From the NCBI GenBank assembly GCA_017577715.1, contig PKRC01000002.1:170154-234153 (forward strand): a stretch of 64,000 nt of DNA, written 5' to 3'. Made by a program: the position numbers and the translations under genes. Each line of letters begins with the position of its first letter. Position 1 is the first letter of the stretch. The notes under the pieces were generated by a model. That model made no database searches. It was not told the DNA's origin and saw nothing but the letters and a program-made list of their open reading frames with translations. The DNA comes from Clostridia bacterium (GTDB lineage Bacteria > Bacillota > Clostridia > Caldicoprobacterales > Caldicoprobacteraceae). Below, in pieces: positions 24,280 to 33,673 of the stretch.

Positions 24280-24972
24280 ATGATTCCATTAAGGGACACT
24301 ATACCCAGCAGGCATGAACCCTTGGCAACGGTGATGCTTATAATCATCAACGTGATGGTATTTATCGGTCAGTCGTTGATGCCGGATGTTAAGTTTGCAC
24401 AGTTTGTATATGAGTACGGCTTTATTCCCGAGAGGTTTTTAAAATCCATAGCCCAGTTTGAAATTTTTGACGCCAGCACATACATGCCTCTTTTTTCCAG
24501 CATGTTTCTTCATGGCAACTGGATACACCTCATAAGTAATATGTGGGTGCTGTGGCTGTTTGGCGATAACGTGGAGGATATGATGGGCAGCATACGTTTT
24601 ATAATATTCTATATCCTGTGTGGGTTGGTAGCGGGGTTTACCCATTTCTTGTTCAACCCCACATCCAATGTACCTACAGTTGGAGCATCAGGAGCCATCG
24701 CTGGAGTTATGGGTGCTTATTTCGTGTTGTTTCCTCATGCCAGGATCGTGACTTTAATTCCCACCTTTTTTATCTTGCCCATGTTCATACACGTGCCGGC
24801 ATTTGTATACTTGGTTTTGTGGTTTATAAGCCAATTGTATTCAGGGATCATACAGTGGATAGGCGGCGTAAGCGTGGGCGGCATAGCCTGGTGGGCACAC
24901 ATAAGCGGGTTTTTGGCCGGAATGTTCATCCACAGGGTATTCGTTATGCGGAGAAGATATAGGTATTATTGA
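24280..24972 (+). CDS. Rhomboid-family intramembrane serine protease
   Basis: 230 residues with six hydrophobic segments. The features of the family are HGNWIHLISNMWVLWLFGD in the loop and second segment, the catalytic Ser in VGASGAIAGVMGAYF and the catalytic His in WWAHISGFLAGM. Rhomboids cut membrane proteins within the bilayer; targets are unknown here. The start ATG 24280 follows GAAGGGGA. A terminator follows the gene. Confidence 0.9.
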   Translation: MIPLRDTIPSRHEPLATVMLIIINVMVFIGQSLMPDVKFAQFVYEYGFIPERFLKSIAQFEIFDASTYMPLFSSMFLHGNWIHLISNMWVLWLFGDNVEDMMGSIRFIIFYILCGLVAGFTHFLFNPTSNVPTVGASGAIAGVMGAYFVLFPHARIVTLIPTFFILPMFIHVPAFVYLVLWFISQLYSGIIQWIGGVSVGGIAWWAHISGFLAGMFIHRVFVMRRRYRYY

Positions 24973-24986
24973 GAGTGACCTATAAT

Positions 24987-25045
24987 AAAAAAGGCGCTCC
25001 TTTGGGCTGGGTTGCTAACTTTTTAGAAAGGAGCGCCTTTTCTTA
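24987..25045. terminator. Two-way rho-independent terminator
   Basis: AAAGGCGCTCCTTT (24990-25003) pairs exactly with AAAGGAGCGCCTTT (25027-25040). A-rich DNA before and T-rich DNA after let it work for the rhomboid gene and possibly for the convergent adhE gene. Confidence 0.8.
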
Positions 25046-25157
25046 TTTTCTTATTCATTCATGCAATTTTGAAGAGCGTTGTCAGCAATTACCTGTTTCT
25101 GGACTAAAATCCTGTTGTCAGTACCGTATGTTGCCAATGCAAAATTTTTAAGTGAAA

Positions 25158-27764
25158 TTAGCCACCGTAAGCTTTTCTATATATTTCTTCCAGCTCACTT
25201 ACCAGCGGCATTCTGGGATTGGTGACGGTGCACTGGTCTTCGAAGGCCTTGTCGGCCAGCTCTTTTACCTTTGCTTCGAATTCCTCCCGCGGTACGCCGC
25301 ATTCGGCAATGGTCAATGGCATGTTAAGCTCCTTCATCAAGTTTGTGATGGCATTTATTAGGCTGCGCACGCCTTCTTGGGTAGTGGATGCGGGAAGGCC
25401 CAGATATCTTGCTATTTCGGCGTACTTTTTATCGGCTACAAAGTGTTGGTATTTAGGCCAGGTGGCGAATTTGGTGGGCTTTTGGGCATTGTATTCGATC
25501 ACGTGCGGAAGCAGTATGGCGTTGGCGCGGCCGTGAGGAATGTGGAATTCTCCTCCCAGCTTATGCGCCAGGCTGTGGTTTATTCCCAGGAACGCGTTGG
25601 TGAAGGCCATACCTGCTATGCAGGATGCGTTGTGCATCTTTTCCCTGGCCTCCCTGTCGGTGCCATCCCTGTAAGCCCGGGGCAGGTATTCAAATACCAG
25701 CTGTATGGCCTTTATGGCCAATGCATCGGTATAGTCTGAAGCCATGGTGGATACGTATGCTTCTATGGCGTGGGTTAGCACGTCCATACCCGTATCCGCC
25801 GTTATGTGAGGGGGAACAGTGATGACTAAATTGGGGTCGATAATGGCCACATCGGGGGTGAGCTCGTAATCGGCCAGGGGGTATTTGGTGTTGTTCCTCT
25901 TATCCGTTATCACCGCAAAGCAGGTTACCTCTGAGCCGGTCCCGGAAGTTGTGGGTATGGCCACCATCTTTGCCTTGCGGCCCAGCTTGGGGAAGTTAAA
26001 GGCCCTCTTGCGTATGTCCATGAACTTCAGCCGCAAGAAGGTGAAGTCAGTATCGGGGTACTCATAGTACAGCCACATGGCCTTTGCGGCGTCAATGGCT
26101 GAACCCCCTCCCAGGGCTATTATGACGTCGGGGTTGAATTTATTCATGAGGTCGACCCCGCGCTTTACCGTATCTATGGATGGATCCGGTTCAACCTCGG
26201 CGAAGATCTCGGAATGAACGTACTGCTGCCTCTTTCTGAGGTAGTACAACACCTTATCCACATATCCCAGTTTGACCATAGCAGGATCGGTCACTATGAA
26301 AGCGCGGCTGATATCTGGCATATGTTCAAGGTATTGAATGGCGTTGGGCTCGAAGTAAATTTTGGGTGGAACTTTGAACCACTGCATGTTGATCCGCCTT
26401 GTGGCCACCTTCTTTATATTGATCAAATTGACGGCTGATACATTGGCGGTAGTGGAATTGCCGCCGTAGGAACCGCAACCAAGCGTAAGCGACGGCATGT
26501 TGGCATTGTATATGTCCCCTATGGCGCCATGGCTCGATGGAGAATTGATGATCAGCCTGCCCACCTTGAGCCTTTGGGAAAATAGATCTATTGCTTTGGG
26601 GTTTTCGGAATGGATGACAGCAGAATGGCCCAGGCCACCGAACTCTACTATCTGCTGTGCCACCTTAACCCCTTCCTCATAGCCTTTGACGATATAGAGT
26701 GCCAGTATAGGGCTTAGCTTTTCTCTGGACAGCGGATACTCAGGCCCTACACCTTCAAGGTGAGCCACCAGGATTTTTGTATCCTGAGGTACATCAATGC
26801 CAGCCATCTTGGCTATGGTATAAGCTGACTGGCCAACCACAGCCGGATTTATCATTCCATTTTCGCTATCTATTGCTACTGCCTCAAGCCTTTCAATCTC
26901 TTCTGGGGTGAGGAAATAGCATTTATTTTCTTTCATGTAATCTATGGCCTGTTGGGCAATGGCTTCGTCGAGAATGACCGCCTGCTCGGAGGCGCATATC
27001 ATGCCGTTGTCAAAAGTCTTCGAGAGAATCAGGTCGGTAATAGCCCTCTTGATATCGGCAGTCTTTTCGATGTAGCAGGGCACATTACCTGGCCCCACTC
27101 CCAGGGCGGGCTTGCCGCTGCTGTAGGCCGCTTTAACCATGCCGGCACCACCGGTTGCCAGTATCAGGGATATGCCTGGGTGGACCATGAGGTACTGGGT
27201 AGCCTCAAGGGATGGATGCTCTATCCACTGAATGCAATGCTTTGGAGCACCCGCTTTGATGGCTGCATCCCTCATGATTCTGGCGGCTTCGCTGCTGCAC
27301 AGCTGGGCTGAAGGATGGAAAGCGAATATAATGGGATTTCGGGTTTTCATGGATATGAGCGATTTGAACATGGTGGTGGAGGTGGGATTTGTCACAGGGG
27401 TGATGCCTGCAATCACTCCCACCGGTTCTGCTATCTCCACATAGCCTTCAAGGTCGTTCTCCCTGATGACGCCCACCGTTTTCTGGTGCCTTATGCTGTT
27501 GTATATATACTCGGTGGCAAAAAGATTCTTGATTATCTTGTCCTCATATACGCCTCTCTGGGTTTCTTCTACGGCTAGCTTGGCTAACCTCATGTGGTTG
27601 TCGATCCCCGCAAGGGTCATGGCCTTTACAATGTCATCAACCTGCTCCTGGGTCAGTTGCAAGAACTCTTCTAGGGCCTGGTTAGCCTTCTCCACCATGG
27701 CATCGATTTCGGCCTTTACATCTTGGGGGTTGTTTATTACCAACGATAGGTTCTTTCTAGCCAT
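25158..27764 (-). CDS. adhE: Bifunctional acetaldehyde-CoA/alcohol dehydrogenase AdhE
   Basis: 868 residues. The start is ATG 27764 (MARKNLSLV), directly behind AAAGGAGGAGG on the minus strand; an in-frame ATG 11 codons earlier lacks a ribosome-binding site. The N-terminal half is a CoA-acylating aldehyde dehydrogenase with the catalytic Cys in NGMICASEQAVI. The C-terminal half is an iron alcohol dehydrogenase with ALGGGSAIDAAKAMW, IPTTSGTGSEVTCFAV and the metal ligands in HSLAHKLGGEFHIPHGRAN. AdhE reduces acetyl-CoA to ethanol with two NADH. A strong promoter and a Rex-like box upstream suggest control by NADH/NAD. Confidence 0.95.
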   Translation of the reverse strand: MARKNLSLVINNPQDVKAEIDAMVEKANQALEEFLQLTQEQVDDIVKAMTLAGIDNHMRLAKLAVEETQRGVYEDKIIKNLFATEYIYNSIRHQKTVGVIRENDLEGYVEIAEPVGVIAGITPVTNPTSTTMFKSLISMKTRNPIIFAFHPSAQLCSSEAARIMRDAAIKAGAPKHCIQWIEHPSLEATQYLMVHPGISLILATGGAGMVKAAYSSGKPALGVGPGNVPCYIEKTADIKRAITDLILSKTFDNGMICASEQAVILDEAIAQQAIDYMKENKCYFLTPEEIERLEAVAIDSENGMINPAVVGQSAYTIAKMAGIDVPQDTKILVAHLEGVGPEYPLSREKLSPILALYIVKGYEEGVKVAQQIVEFGGLGHSAVIHSENPKAIDLFSQRLKVGRLIINSPSSHGAIGDIYNANMPSLTLGCGSYGGNSTTANVSAVNLINIKKVATRRINMQWFKVPPKIYFEPNAIQYLEHMPDISRAFIVTDPAMVKLGYVDKVLYYLRKRQQYVHSEIFAEVEPDPSIDTVKRGVDLMNKFNPDVIIALGGGSAIDAAKAMWLYYEYPDTDFTFLRLKFMDIRKRAFNFPKLGRKAKMVAIPTTSGTGSEVTCFAVITDKRNNTKYPLADYELTPDVAIIDPNLVITVPPHITADTGMDVLTHAIEAYVSTMASDYTDALAIKAIQLVFEYLPRAYRDGTDREAREKMHNASCIAGMAFTNAFLGINHSLAHKLGGEFHIPHGRANAILLPHVIEYNAQKPTKFATWPKYQHFVADKKYAEIARYLGLPASTTQEGVRSLINAITNLMKELNMPLTIAECGVPREEFEAKVKELADKAFEDQCTVTNPRMPLVSELEEIYRKAYGG

Positions 27765-27799
27765 ATTTTCCTCCTCCTTTTGCAATATTTCTTGCATTA

Positions 27800-27817
27800 T
27801 TGTTAAAATTTTAACTA
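27800..27817 (-). promoter_or_regulatory. Rex-type operator in the adhE leader
   Basis: TTGTTAAAATTTTAACTA (plus strand) matches the Rex consensus TTGTTAAnnnnTTAACAA with one mismatch. It lies 36 bases before the adhE start and downstream of the promoter, where a bound repressor would block elongation. Rex control of adhE is known in Clostridia. Confidence 0.65.
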
Positions 27818-27996
27818 TAACTTTTCAAAAAAATTGGGACTTGTAGGATTAAATAGCAATCCCAACCTAAATATACTTCACTCTTGTGGCCTTATAGTAA
27901 ATGAAACAAGGCCAAATTGCGGCATTATTTGTATTTTCCAATAGCCAGGTATTATATAACACCCGCGGCAAATTCTTATTAATTATAACACCTGGC

Positions 27997-28025
27997 ATTA
28001 TAGCAAATCGTTAATTTTTTGTCAA
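27997..28025 (-). promoter_or_regulatory. Consensus sigma-A promoter of adhE
   Basis: On the minus strand TTGACA (28025-28020), a 17-base spacer and TATAAT (28002-27997) form a perfect match to the consensus. The leader to the adhE start is about 225 bases. Confidence 0.8.
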
Positions 28026-28257
28026 TACGGTTTTGGCAAATTATTTTAAATTTTTGAAGGAATCTCACTAAACCTATAAAAGGTCTAAAAAAGACCAAAT
28101 CAATGAAAAGGCATACACCACAAATCTCCATTTTTCCTTGGCAAACATAAGGCTCTGCATCTTACAGTGAAAATTTGGATATCTATGTCATGCTCTCCTT
28201 TAAAAAGTGTTTCATTTAATACTACAATTTTAAAAAAAGCTTAGTATGGATACATTA

Positions 28258-28288
28258 TTGCATTTGAAAAGGAAATATGTAATATAAT
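28258..28288 (+). promoter_or_regulatory. Possible promoter of the speAEB operon
   Basis: TTGCAT (28258-28263) and TATAAT (28283-28288) with a 19-base spacer, about 65 bases before the speA start. The gap 28026-28257 between the divergent promoters shows only a small hairpin (GGTCTAAAAAAGACC near 28083). Confidence 0.45.
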
Positions 28289-28351
28289 TATTGATACAAT
28301 GCCTGGGTGGAATTATGGCCGGTTAACCACATACGGGGGAGGTAGCTATAA

Positions 28352-29794
28352 TTGGATCAAACTAGTGCTCCCATTTATGAAGCGTTGGAAAAGCTTAGAA
28401 GGGACAGGGTGGTCCACTTTGACGTTCCGGGGCATAAAGGAGGAAGAGGGAATAAAGAGCTCTTACAGTTCTTGGGAGAGAAATGTCTCAAAGCTGACGT
28501 AAATTCCATGAAACCGCTGGATAATCTAAACCATCCCGTATCCGTAATAAAGGATGCGCAGAATTTAGCTGCCGAAGCTTTTGGAGCTAAAAGCTGTTTT
28601 TTTATTGTTAACGGTACAACTGCCGCAGTTCAGGCTATGATTATGTCAGCCTGCAAGGCCGGAGAAAAAATAATTATGCCCCGCAACGTACACAGAAGCG
28701 CTATAAATGCCCTTATTATAAGCGGAGCGGTTCCAGTGTATGTCAATCCGGGTATTAATAAACGGCTGGGCATTGCATTGGGCATGTCGGTTTCGGATGT
28801 AGAGGAAGCCATAAGGCAAAATCCCGATGCCAAGGCAGTGTTTGTTAACAACCCAACTTACTATGGGATCTGTTCGAGTTTACAAAGAATAGTGGAAATT
28901 GCTCATAGACATAACATGCTGGTCCTGGTAGACGAGGCCCATGGAACCCATTTCTATTTTGGTGAGGATATGCCAGTTAGTGCTATGAAAGCAGGCGCCG
29001 ATATGGCGGCGGTAAGCATGCATAAAACCGGAGGCTCGCTGACGCAGAGCTCTATACTGTTGTGCGGCGAAAATGTCAATAGTGACTACGTAAGGCAGAT
29101 CATAGGACTTATGCAAACGACAAGCCCTTCTTATTTGCTCTTGGCCTCTCTCGATATCGCAAGAAAGAATTTAAGTTTACACGGTGCCGAAATTTTTAGA
29201 AGGGCTGTGGAGCTTTCACAATATGCAAGAAATGAGATAAATAAGCTTGGCGGTTATTATGCTTTTTCTACCGAAATTATCGATAATGATACCGTGTATG
29301 ATTTTGATCTTACCAAGCTTTCGATAAATACCAGGGATATTGGGCTGACGGGAATTGAAGTGTATGATATACTACGGGACGAATACGGAATTCAGGTGGA
29401 GTTTGGGGATCTGGGAAACATACTTGCAGTAATATCAACGGGCGATAGGCCTATGGAAATTGAAAGGCTGGTTTCCGCCCTTTATGAAATTAAAAGGCTT
29501 TATTCTAGGGAGCCGGTGGGCATGTTTGACCTTAATTACATCAATCCTGATGTGGTATATACACCTCGGCAAGCTTTTTATTCCAACAAAAAGACCGTAC
29601 CTATAAAGGATAGCAAGGGAGAAATAAGCGGTGAATTTGTCATGGCATATCCACCGGGCATTCCCATTTTGGCTCCGGGCGAGCGGATAACCGAGGAAAT
29701 AATAGAATATATAATTTATGCGAAGAAAAAAGGATGCTTGCTGATGGGTACTCAGGACATAAAGGTTGAAAATATTAACGTTGTGGAGGGATAG
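28352..29794 (+). CDS. speA: Arginine decarboxylase (fold type I, Orn/Lys/Arg decarboxylase family)
   Basis: 480 residues. The start is TTG 28352, nine bases after GGGGAGG. The N-terminal DVPGHKGGRGN, the PLP-binding lysine in SMHKTGGSLTQSS and VLVDEAHGTHFYF are standard for the Orn/Lys/Arg decarboxylase family of Bacillus SpeA type. Position before speE and speB points to arginine as the substrate, giving agmatine; lysine or ornithine cannot be excluded from sequence alone. The gene is two bases upstream of speE. Confidence 0.88.
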   Translation: MDQTSAPIYEALEKLRRDRVVHFDVPGHKGGRGNKELLQFLGEKCLKADVNSMKPLDNLNHPVSVIKDAQNLAAEAFGAKSCFFIVNGTTAAVQAMIMSACKAGEKIIMPRNVHRSAINALIISGAVPVYVNPGINKRLGIALGMSVSDVEEAIRQNPDAKAVFVNNPTYYGICSSLQRIVEIAHRHNMLVLVDEAHGTHFYFGEDMPVSAMKAGADMAAVSMHKTGGSLTQSSILLCGENVNSDYVRQIIGLMQTTSPSYLLLASLDIARKNLSLHGAEIFRRAVELSQYARNEINKLGGYYAFSTEIIDNDTVYDFDLTKLSINTRDIGLTGIEVYDILRDEYGIQVEFGDLGNILAVISTGDRPMEIERLVSALYEIKRLYSREPVGMFDLNYINPDVVYTPRQAFYSNKKTVPIKDSKGEISGEFVMAYPPGIPILAPGERITEEIIEYIIYAKKKGCLLMGTQDIKVENINVVEG

Positions 29795-29796
29795 GT

Positions 29797-30645
29797 ATGG
29801 AATTGTGGTATACCGAGAATCATACACCAAATGTGAGATTTTCCATAAAAGTGGAAAAGCAGCTTGTCAGCGTAGAAAGCCAATTTCAAAGGATTGATGT
29901 ATTTGAATCCTATGAATTCGGCAAAATACTGGTTATAGATGGTTACCTAATGCTTACCGAAAAGGATGAATTCATTTATCACGAAATGTTAACCCACGTA
30001 CCCATGGCGGTAAATCCCGATATTAAAAACGTTCTTGTAATTGGAGCGGGGGATGGAGGCACCATTAGGGAGCTCACAAGATACCAGTCGATTGAAAAAA
30101 TAGATATGGCTGAAATAGATAAGCTTGTCGTTGATGTCTGCAGGGAATATATACCTCAAACGGCTTCAAAGTTGGACGATCCACGGGTAAATATCTATTA
30201 TGAGGACGGGCTTAAATTTGTTCGCGGAAAGCAAGATGAGTATGACCTGATAATTGTTGATTCTACCGATCCGTTCGGGCCAGGAGAGGATCTGTTTACC
30301 AAAGAATTCTATGGAAACTGCTATAAGGCATTGAAGGAAGGCGGAATTCTGGTTAATCAGCATGAAAGCCCATATTATCCACATAACGCAATGGCAATGC
30401 AAAAGGCTCATAAGAGAATTAAATCGATTTTCCCGGTGTCCATGATTTATCAGGCGCATATTCCAACGTACCCTTCGGGTCACTGGCTGTTTGGATTTGC
30501 GTCTAAAGGCCTTGATCCTATTTTGGATTTGAAGGAAGAAAGGTGGAATTCATTGGGAATAAAAACGAGGTATTATAATACCCAGCTGCATAGAGGTTGT
30601 TTTGCTATACCCAATTATGTAAAGGAGCTATTGGAAAATGCGTGA
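29797..30645 (+). CDS. speE: Spermidine synthase-type aminopropyltransferase
   Basis: 282 residues. ATG 29797 follows GGAGGGATAGG. The family features are present: YGKILVIDGYLM-like GKILVIDGYLMLTEKDEF, the cosubstrate loop VIGAGDGGTIRELTRY, and the catalytic region IIVDSTDPFGPGEDLFTKEF. It transfers an aminopropyl group from decarboxylated S-adenosylmethionine to putrescine or, in some thermophiles, to agmatine. Its end overlaps the speB start by eight bases. No gene for S-adenosylmethionine decarboxylase (speD) is in the window. Confidence 0.92.
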   Translation: MELWYTENHTPNVRFSIKVEKQLVSVESQFQRIDVFESYEFGKILVIDGYLMLTEKDEFIYHEMLTHVPMAVNPDIKNVLVIGAGDGGTIRELTRYQSIEKIDMAEIDKLVVDVCREYIPQTASKLDDPRVNIYYEDGLKFVRGKQDEYDLIIVDSTDPFGPGEDLFTKEFYGNCYKALKEGGILVNQHESPYYPHNAMAMQKAHKRIKSIFPVSMIYQAHIPTYPSGHWLFGFASKGLDPILDLKEERWNSLGIKTRYYNTQLHRGCFAIPNYVKELLENA

Positions 30646-31489
30646 AAGGAACGTCCATACTATCCTAGGCTGTGACAATAAGTATGAAGAAAGCAAAATA
30701 GTGGTATTCGGAGTTCCTTTTGATGGCACTACCTCATACCGCCCGGGAACCAGGTTTGCAAGTGCGGCTATCAGAAATGAGAGCTATTCAATAGAGACTT
30801 ATAGTCCTTACCTGGACAGGGATCTTGAGGATATTTGCGTATTCGATGCGGGGGAGTTGGAGGTCCCTATCGGAAATACTTTGCAAACGCTGGAATGCAT
30901 TGAGGAATTCGTTTTAAAAATAATGGATGATGGCAAGATACCATTTATGATCGGCGGTGAACACCTGGTAACCCTGGGAGCGGTTAGAGCGGCGGTAAAG
31001 AGGCACAGCGATCTTCATATAATTCATTTTGATGCCCATGCCGACTTAAGGGATGAATATCTTGGTGAACCTTTGTCGCATGCTACGGTTATGAGAAGAT
31101 GCTGGGAGCTGGTTGGGAACGACAGGATATTCCAGTTTGGGATTCGAAGCGGAAGCAGGGAGGAAATTTACTGGGGAAGAGAACATGTGCATACATGCTT
31201 CTTCAACTTTAGCCATCTAGATTCGACGGTTGAAATATTAAAAGGTAAACCGGTTTATTTAACTATTGATCTGGATGTGCTAGATCCTTCCGTATTACCG
31301 GGAACGGGAACTCCGGAAGCCGGTGGAGTGACTTTTAATGAATTGCTGGATGCCGTTAAGAAGGTGTCCCAACTAAATATAGTTGCTATGGACATGACTG
31401 AATTATCTCCAATTTGGGATCAGACGGGGGCTTCGACGATACTTGCATGCAAGTTGCTCAGGGAAATGCTTTTATTGGTCTATAAATAA
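30638..31489 (+). CDS. speB: Agmatinase / ureohydrolase
   Basis: 283 residues. The manganese-binding motifs of ureohydrolases are complete: GGEHLVTLG, HFDAHADLRDEY and TIDLDVLDPSVLPGTGTPE. It removes urea from agmatine to give putrescine, or from aminopropylagmatine to give spermidine. It is the last gene of the operon and a terminator follows directly. Confidence 0.92.
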   Translation: MRERNVHTILGCDNKYEESKIVVFGVPFDGTTSYRPGTRFASAAIRNESYSIETYSPYLDRDLEDICVFDAGELEVPIGNTLQTLECIEEFVLKIMDDGKIPFMIGGEHLVTLGAVRAAVKRHSDLHIIHFDAHADLRDEYLGEPLSHATVMRRCWELVGNDRIFQFGIRSGSREEIYWGREHVHTCFFNFSHLDSTVEILKGKPVYLTIDLDVLDPSVLPGTGTPEAGGVTFNELLDAVKKVSQLNIVAMDMTELSPIWDQTGASTILACKLLREMLLLVYK

Positions 31490-31490
31490 A

Positions 31491-31545
31491 AACACCTTCC
31501 ATTTCACCTATAGATGGCGGAATGGAAGGCGTTTTTTTTTTTTCA
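31491..31545 (+). terminator. Rho-independent terminator of speAEB
   Basis: AACACCTTCCATT (31491-31503) pairs with AATGGAAGGCGTT (31521-31533) with one mismatch, followed by a run of eleven or more T. It can also act for the convergent transporter gene because A-rich bases precede it. Confidence 0.85.
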
Positions 31546-31556
31546 GTAAATTTTAT

Positions 31557-33197
31557 CTAAGCATTGACTTTGGCGTTTAATGATACCTTTTTATCCGATG
31601 TCATCAGTTTGATTAGATAAAGCACGCCCAACATCAGGGTAATGGATACCGGGAGTACTACCCATGCTGAATGGACGAATCCTGCCAATATATAGCCTAC
31701 AAAGGATACGGCCGCTACAGTCATTGCATAAGGAAGCTGAGTTTGTACATGGTTGATGTGATTGCACATAGCTCCCGTTGAGGACATGATGGTGGTGTCG
31801 GAAATGGGTGAGCAGTGGTCGCCGCAGACAGCACCGGCAAGACAGGCCGAAACTGTAATAATCAGGAGTTCGGAATCAAGTCCTTCTATTGCCGTCACTA
31901 TTGGCAGAATGATGCCAAAGGTCCCCCAGGATGTACCTGTCGAAAATGACATGCCAATAGCCACTGCAAATACAATGGCCGGAAGCAAAACCAACAGATT
32001 TGCCGCACCGCCCTTAAAGATACCGCTTACATATTCTTTAGCACCAAGAAGACCTGTTATTCCGCTCAGTGTCCAGGCAAAGGTAAGAATGAGTATAGCA
32101 GGTACCATGGCTTTAAACCCTTCGGGGAAGCATCCCATGCATTCATTGAATGTTAAAACCTTACGAGCCAGCATATATATAATGATGAGGATAAGTGCGA
32201 CGGTTGAACCTAAAGACAGTCCTAAAGAAGCATCACAGTTAGCGAAAGCATCTATAATATCCTCACCTTCGAGTATGCCACCGGTGTAAAGCATGCCCAG
32301 TATGCACAGGACTATTAAAATGAGTACGGGGATAAGTAAGTCAATAACTTTTCCTTTTCCGGTCGACGCTTCACCATCCTGATCCTCAAAGGGACGATCG
32401 GGTGTCGTATAGAGGTCCCCGTACAATATGGCATTTAGCTCATGTTTTCTCATTGGCCCATATTCGATCTCCATTAAGGTAATGAATATGATCATTATAA
32501 TGGTAAGTATTGAATAAAGGTTGTAAGGTATTGCGCGAACAAAAAGCTCAAAACCATCGTAGCCTTCAACGACACCCGTAACAGCAGCGGCCCACGAGGA
32601 TATGGGAGCAATTATACAGATGGGCGCGGCGGTGGCGTCGACAATATAGGCTAATTTGGCGCGGGAAACTCTGTGGTTGTCGGTAATGGGCCTCATAATG
32701 TTGCCAACGGTAAGGCAGTTGAAGTAGTCATCCACAAATATCAATACGCCAAGACCGAAGGCAGCCAGTATGGCTCCTTTTCTGGAGCGGATCTTTTGAG
32801 CTGCCCATTTCCCGTATGCAGCAGAACCACCCGCTTTGTTCATAAGGCATACAATTGTGCCTAATACCACCAAGAAAATCAGTATCCCAACGTTCCATTC
32901 GTCGGCCAGTGAGGGAATAAAGCCTTCTGTAAATATTGCAGTGAAGGCATTAAGCGGATTAAAGTTTGCGTAAAGCAAAGCTCCACTTATAATGCCTATA
33001 AATAGAGAACTGTATACTTCCTTGGTGATGAGAGCCAGAACAATGGCAATAATCGGCGGTGCAAGGGACCAGAATGTGCCGTATAACATGCTTTGCTGTT
33101 CTTCGACTGCTGCATCTTCAGCAAAAGCAGGCCATGCCAGTGCCGCGAATATGAGGGTTATGACAAGCAGTAGCGTCAACGATTTTGTCGTATTCAT
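31557..33197 (-). CDS. NhaC-family transporter, probably for lysine
   Basis: 546 residues. The N-terminal hydrophobic stretch ends at PAFAEDAAVE like a signal peptide, and about 11-12 further membrane segments follow (for example NVGILIFLVVLGTIVCLMN). Conserved polar stretches include FVDDYFNCLTVGNIMRP and GAVCGDHCSPISDTTIMSST, typical of the NhaC/ArsB-like ion-coupled carriers. Members are annotated as Na+/H+ antiporters, but a lysine riboswitch sits directly upstream, and NhaC-type proteins behind such riboswitches have been predicted to import lysine. I infer sodium-coupled lysine uptake. The start ATG 33197 has GGGAGG upstream on the minus strand. Confidence 0.85.
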   Translation of the reverse strand: MNTTKSLTLLLVITLIFAALAWPAFAEDAAVEEQQSMLYGTFWSLAPPIIAIVLALITKEVYSSLFIGIISGALLYANFNPLNAFTAIFTEGFIPSLADEWNVGILIFLVVLGTIVCLMNKAGGSAAYGKWAAQKIRSRKGAILAAFGLGVLIFVDDYFNCLTVGNIMRPITDNHRVSRAKLAYIVDATAAPICIIAPISSWAAAVTGVVEGYDGFELFVRAIPYNLYSILTIIMIIFITLMEIEYGPMRKHELNAILYGDLYTTPDRPFEDQDGEASTGKGKVIDLLIPVLILIVLCILGMLYTGGILEGEDIIDAFANCDASLGLSLGSTVALILIIIYMLARKVLTFNECMGCFPEGFKAMVPAILILTFAWTLSGITGLLGAKEYVSGIFKGGAANLLVLLPAIVFAVAIGMSFSTGTSWGTFGIILPIVTAIEGLDSELLIITVSACLAGAVCGDHCSPISDTTIMSSTGAMCNHINHVQTQLPYAMTVAAVSFVGYILAGFVHSAWVVLPVSITLMLGVLYLIKLMTSDKKVSLNAKVNA

Positions 33198-33230
33198 GAC
33201 AAACCTCCCATATTTTTATGGATTCACTAA

Positions 33231-33445
33231 TAAAAAAGCATGAGACATAGAGCGCCTCATGCTTTTATTCATCACACGATAGCTCTCCACTTTAAAAAAG
33301 TGACAGTCTGCTACATATTCTGCAGCAGCCCAGCAACGGTACCTCTTGGCAGGCAACCGATACTTCGGCGGTCTATCTTTTCGTCTGTTACTGTGCCAAA
33401 CCATATATAACAGATTACTCGTACAGACCGCGCCTCTATCGTTCA
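33231..33445 (-). ncRNA. Lysine riboswitch (L box) with terminator
   Basis: On the minus strand the leader carries the conserved L-box elements in order: GATAGAGGCGCGG, then AGTAATCTG, GCCGAAGTATCGG, GTTGCTGGGCTG, GACTGTCAC and GGAGAGCTATCG. The ends pair to form P1 (ACGATAG about 33442-33436 with CTATCGT about 33282-33276). A terminator follows at 33267-33231 (AAAAGCATGAG/CTCATGCTTTTTT). With lysine bound, transcription of the transporter would stop. Confidence 0.88.
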
Positions 33446-33492
33446 CCTTAATAGTATATGATTTTCTAAAGAGCATCTAATCTTAAGTATTA

Positions 33493-33521
33493 AGTATAGA
33501 TATGAGTTAAATAAAAGTCAA
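33493..33521 (-). promoter_or_regulatory. Promoter of the lysine riboswitch transcript
   Basis: Minus-strand TTGACT (33521-33516), a 17-base spacer and TATACT (33498-33493), about 45 bases before the aptamer. Confidence 0.7.
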
Positions 33522-33673
33522 TATCGTTGTAAGATTAAGTGCAAAAAATTACCCTCTGAAAATTGCAATATTAAATGCAACAACTTTTAAAAAATATATA
33601 TATCTAGACTTGATTACCAGGAGGATGATAGAGAATTTTCTGCGTAAGCAAGAAAAATGTCGCTTATTGCGGC

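Noticed and set aside
31762..32289. 175-codon plus-strand frame antisense to the NhaC-type transporter
   Set aside because: It mirrors the transporter gene, with no start signals; the transporter frame has clear membrane segments and a riboswitch.
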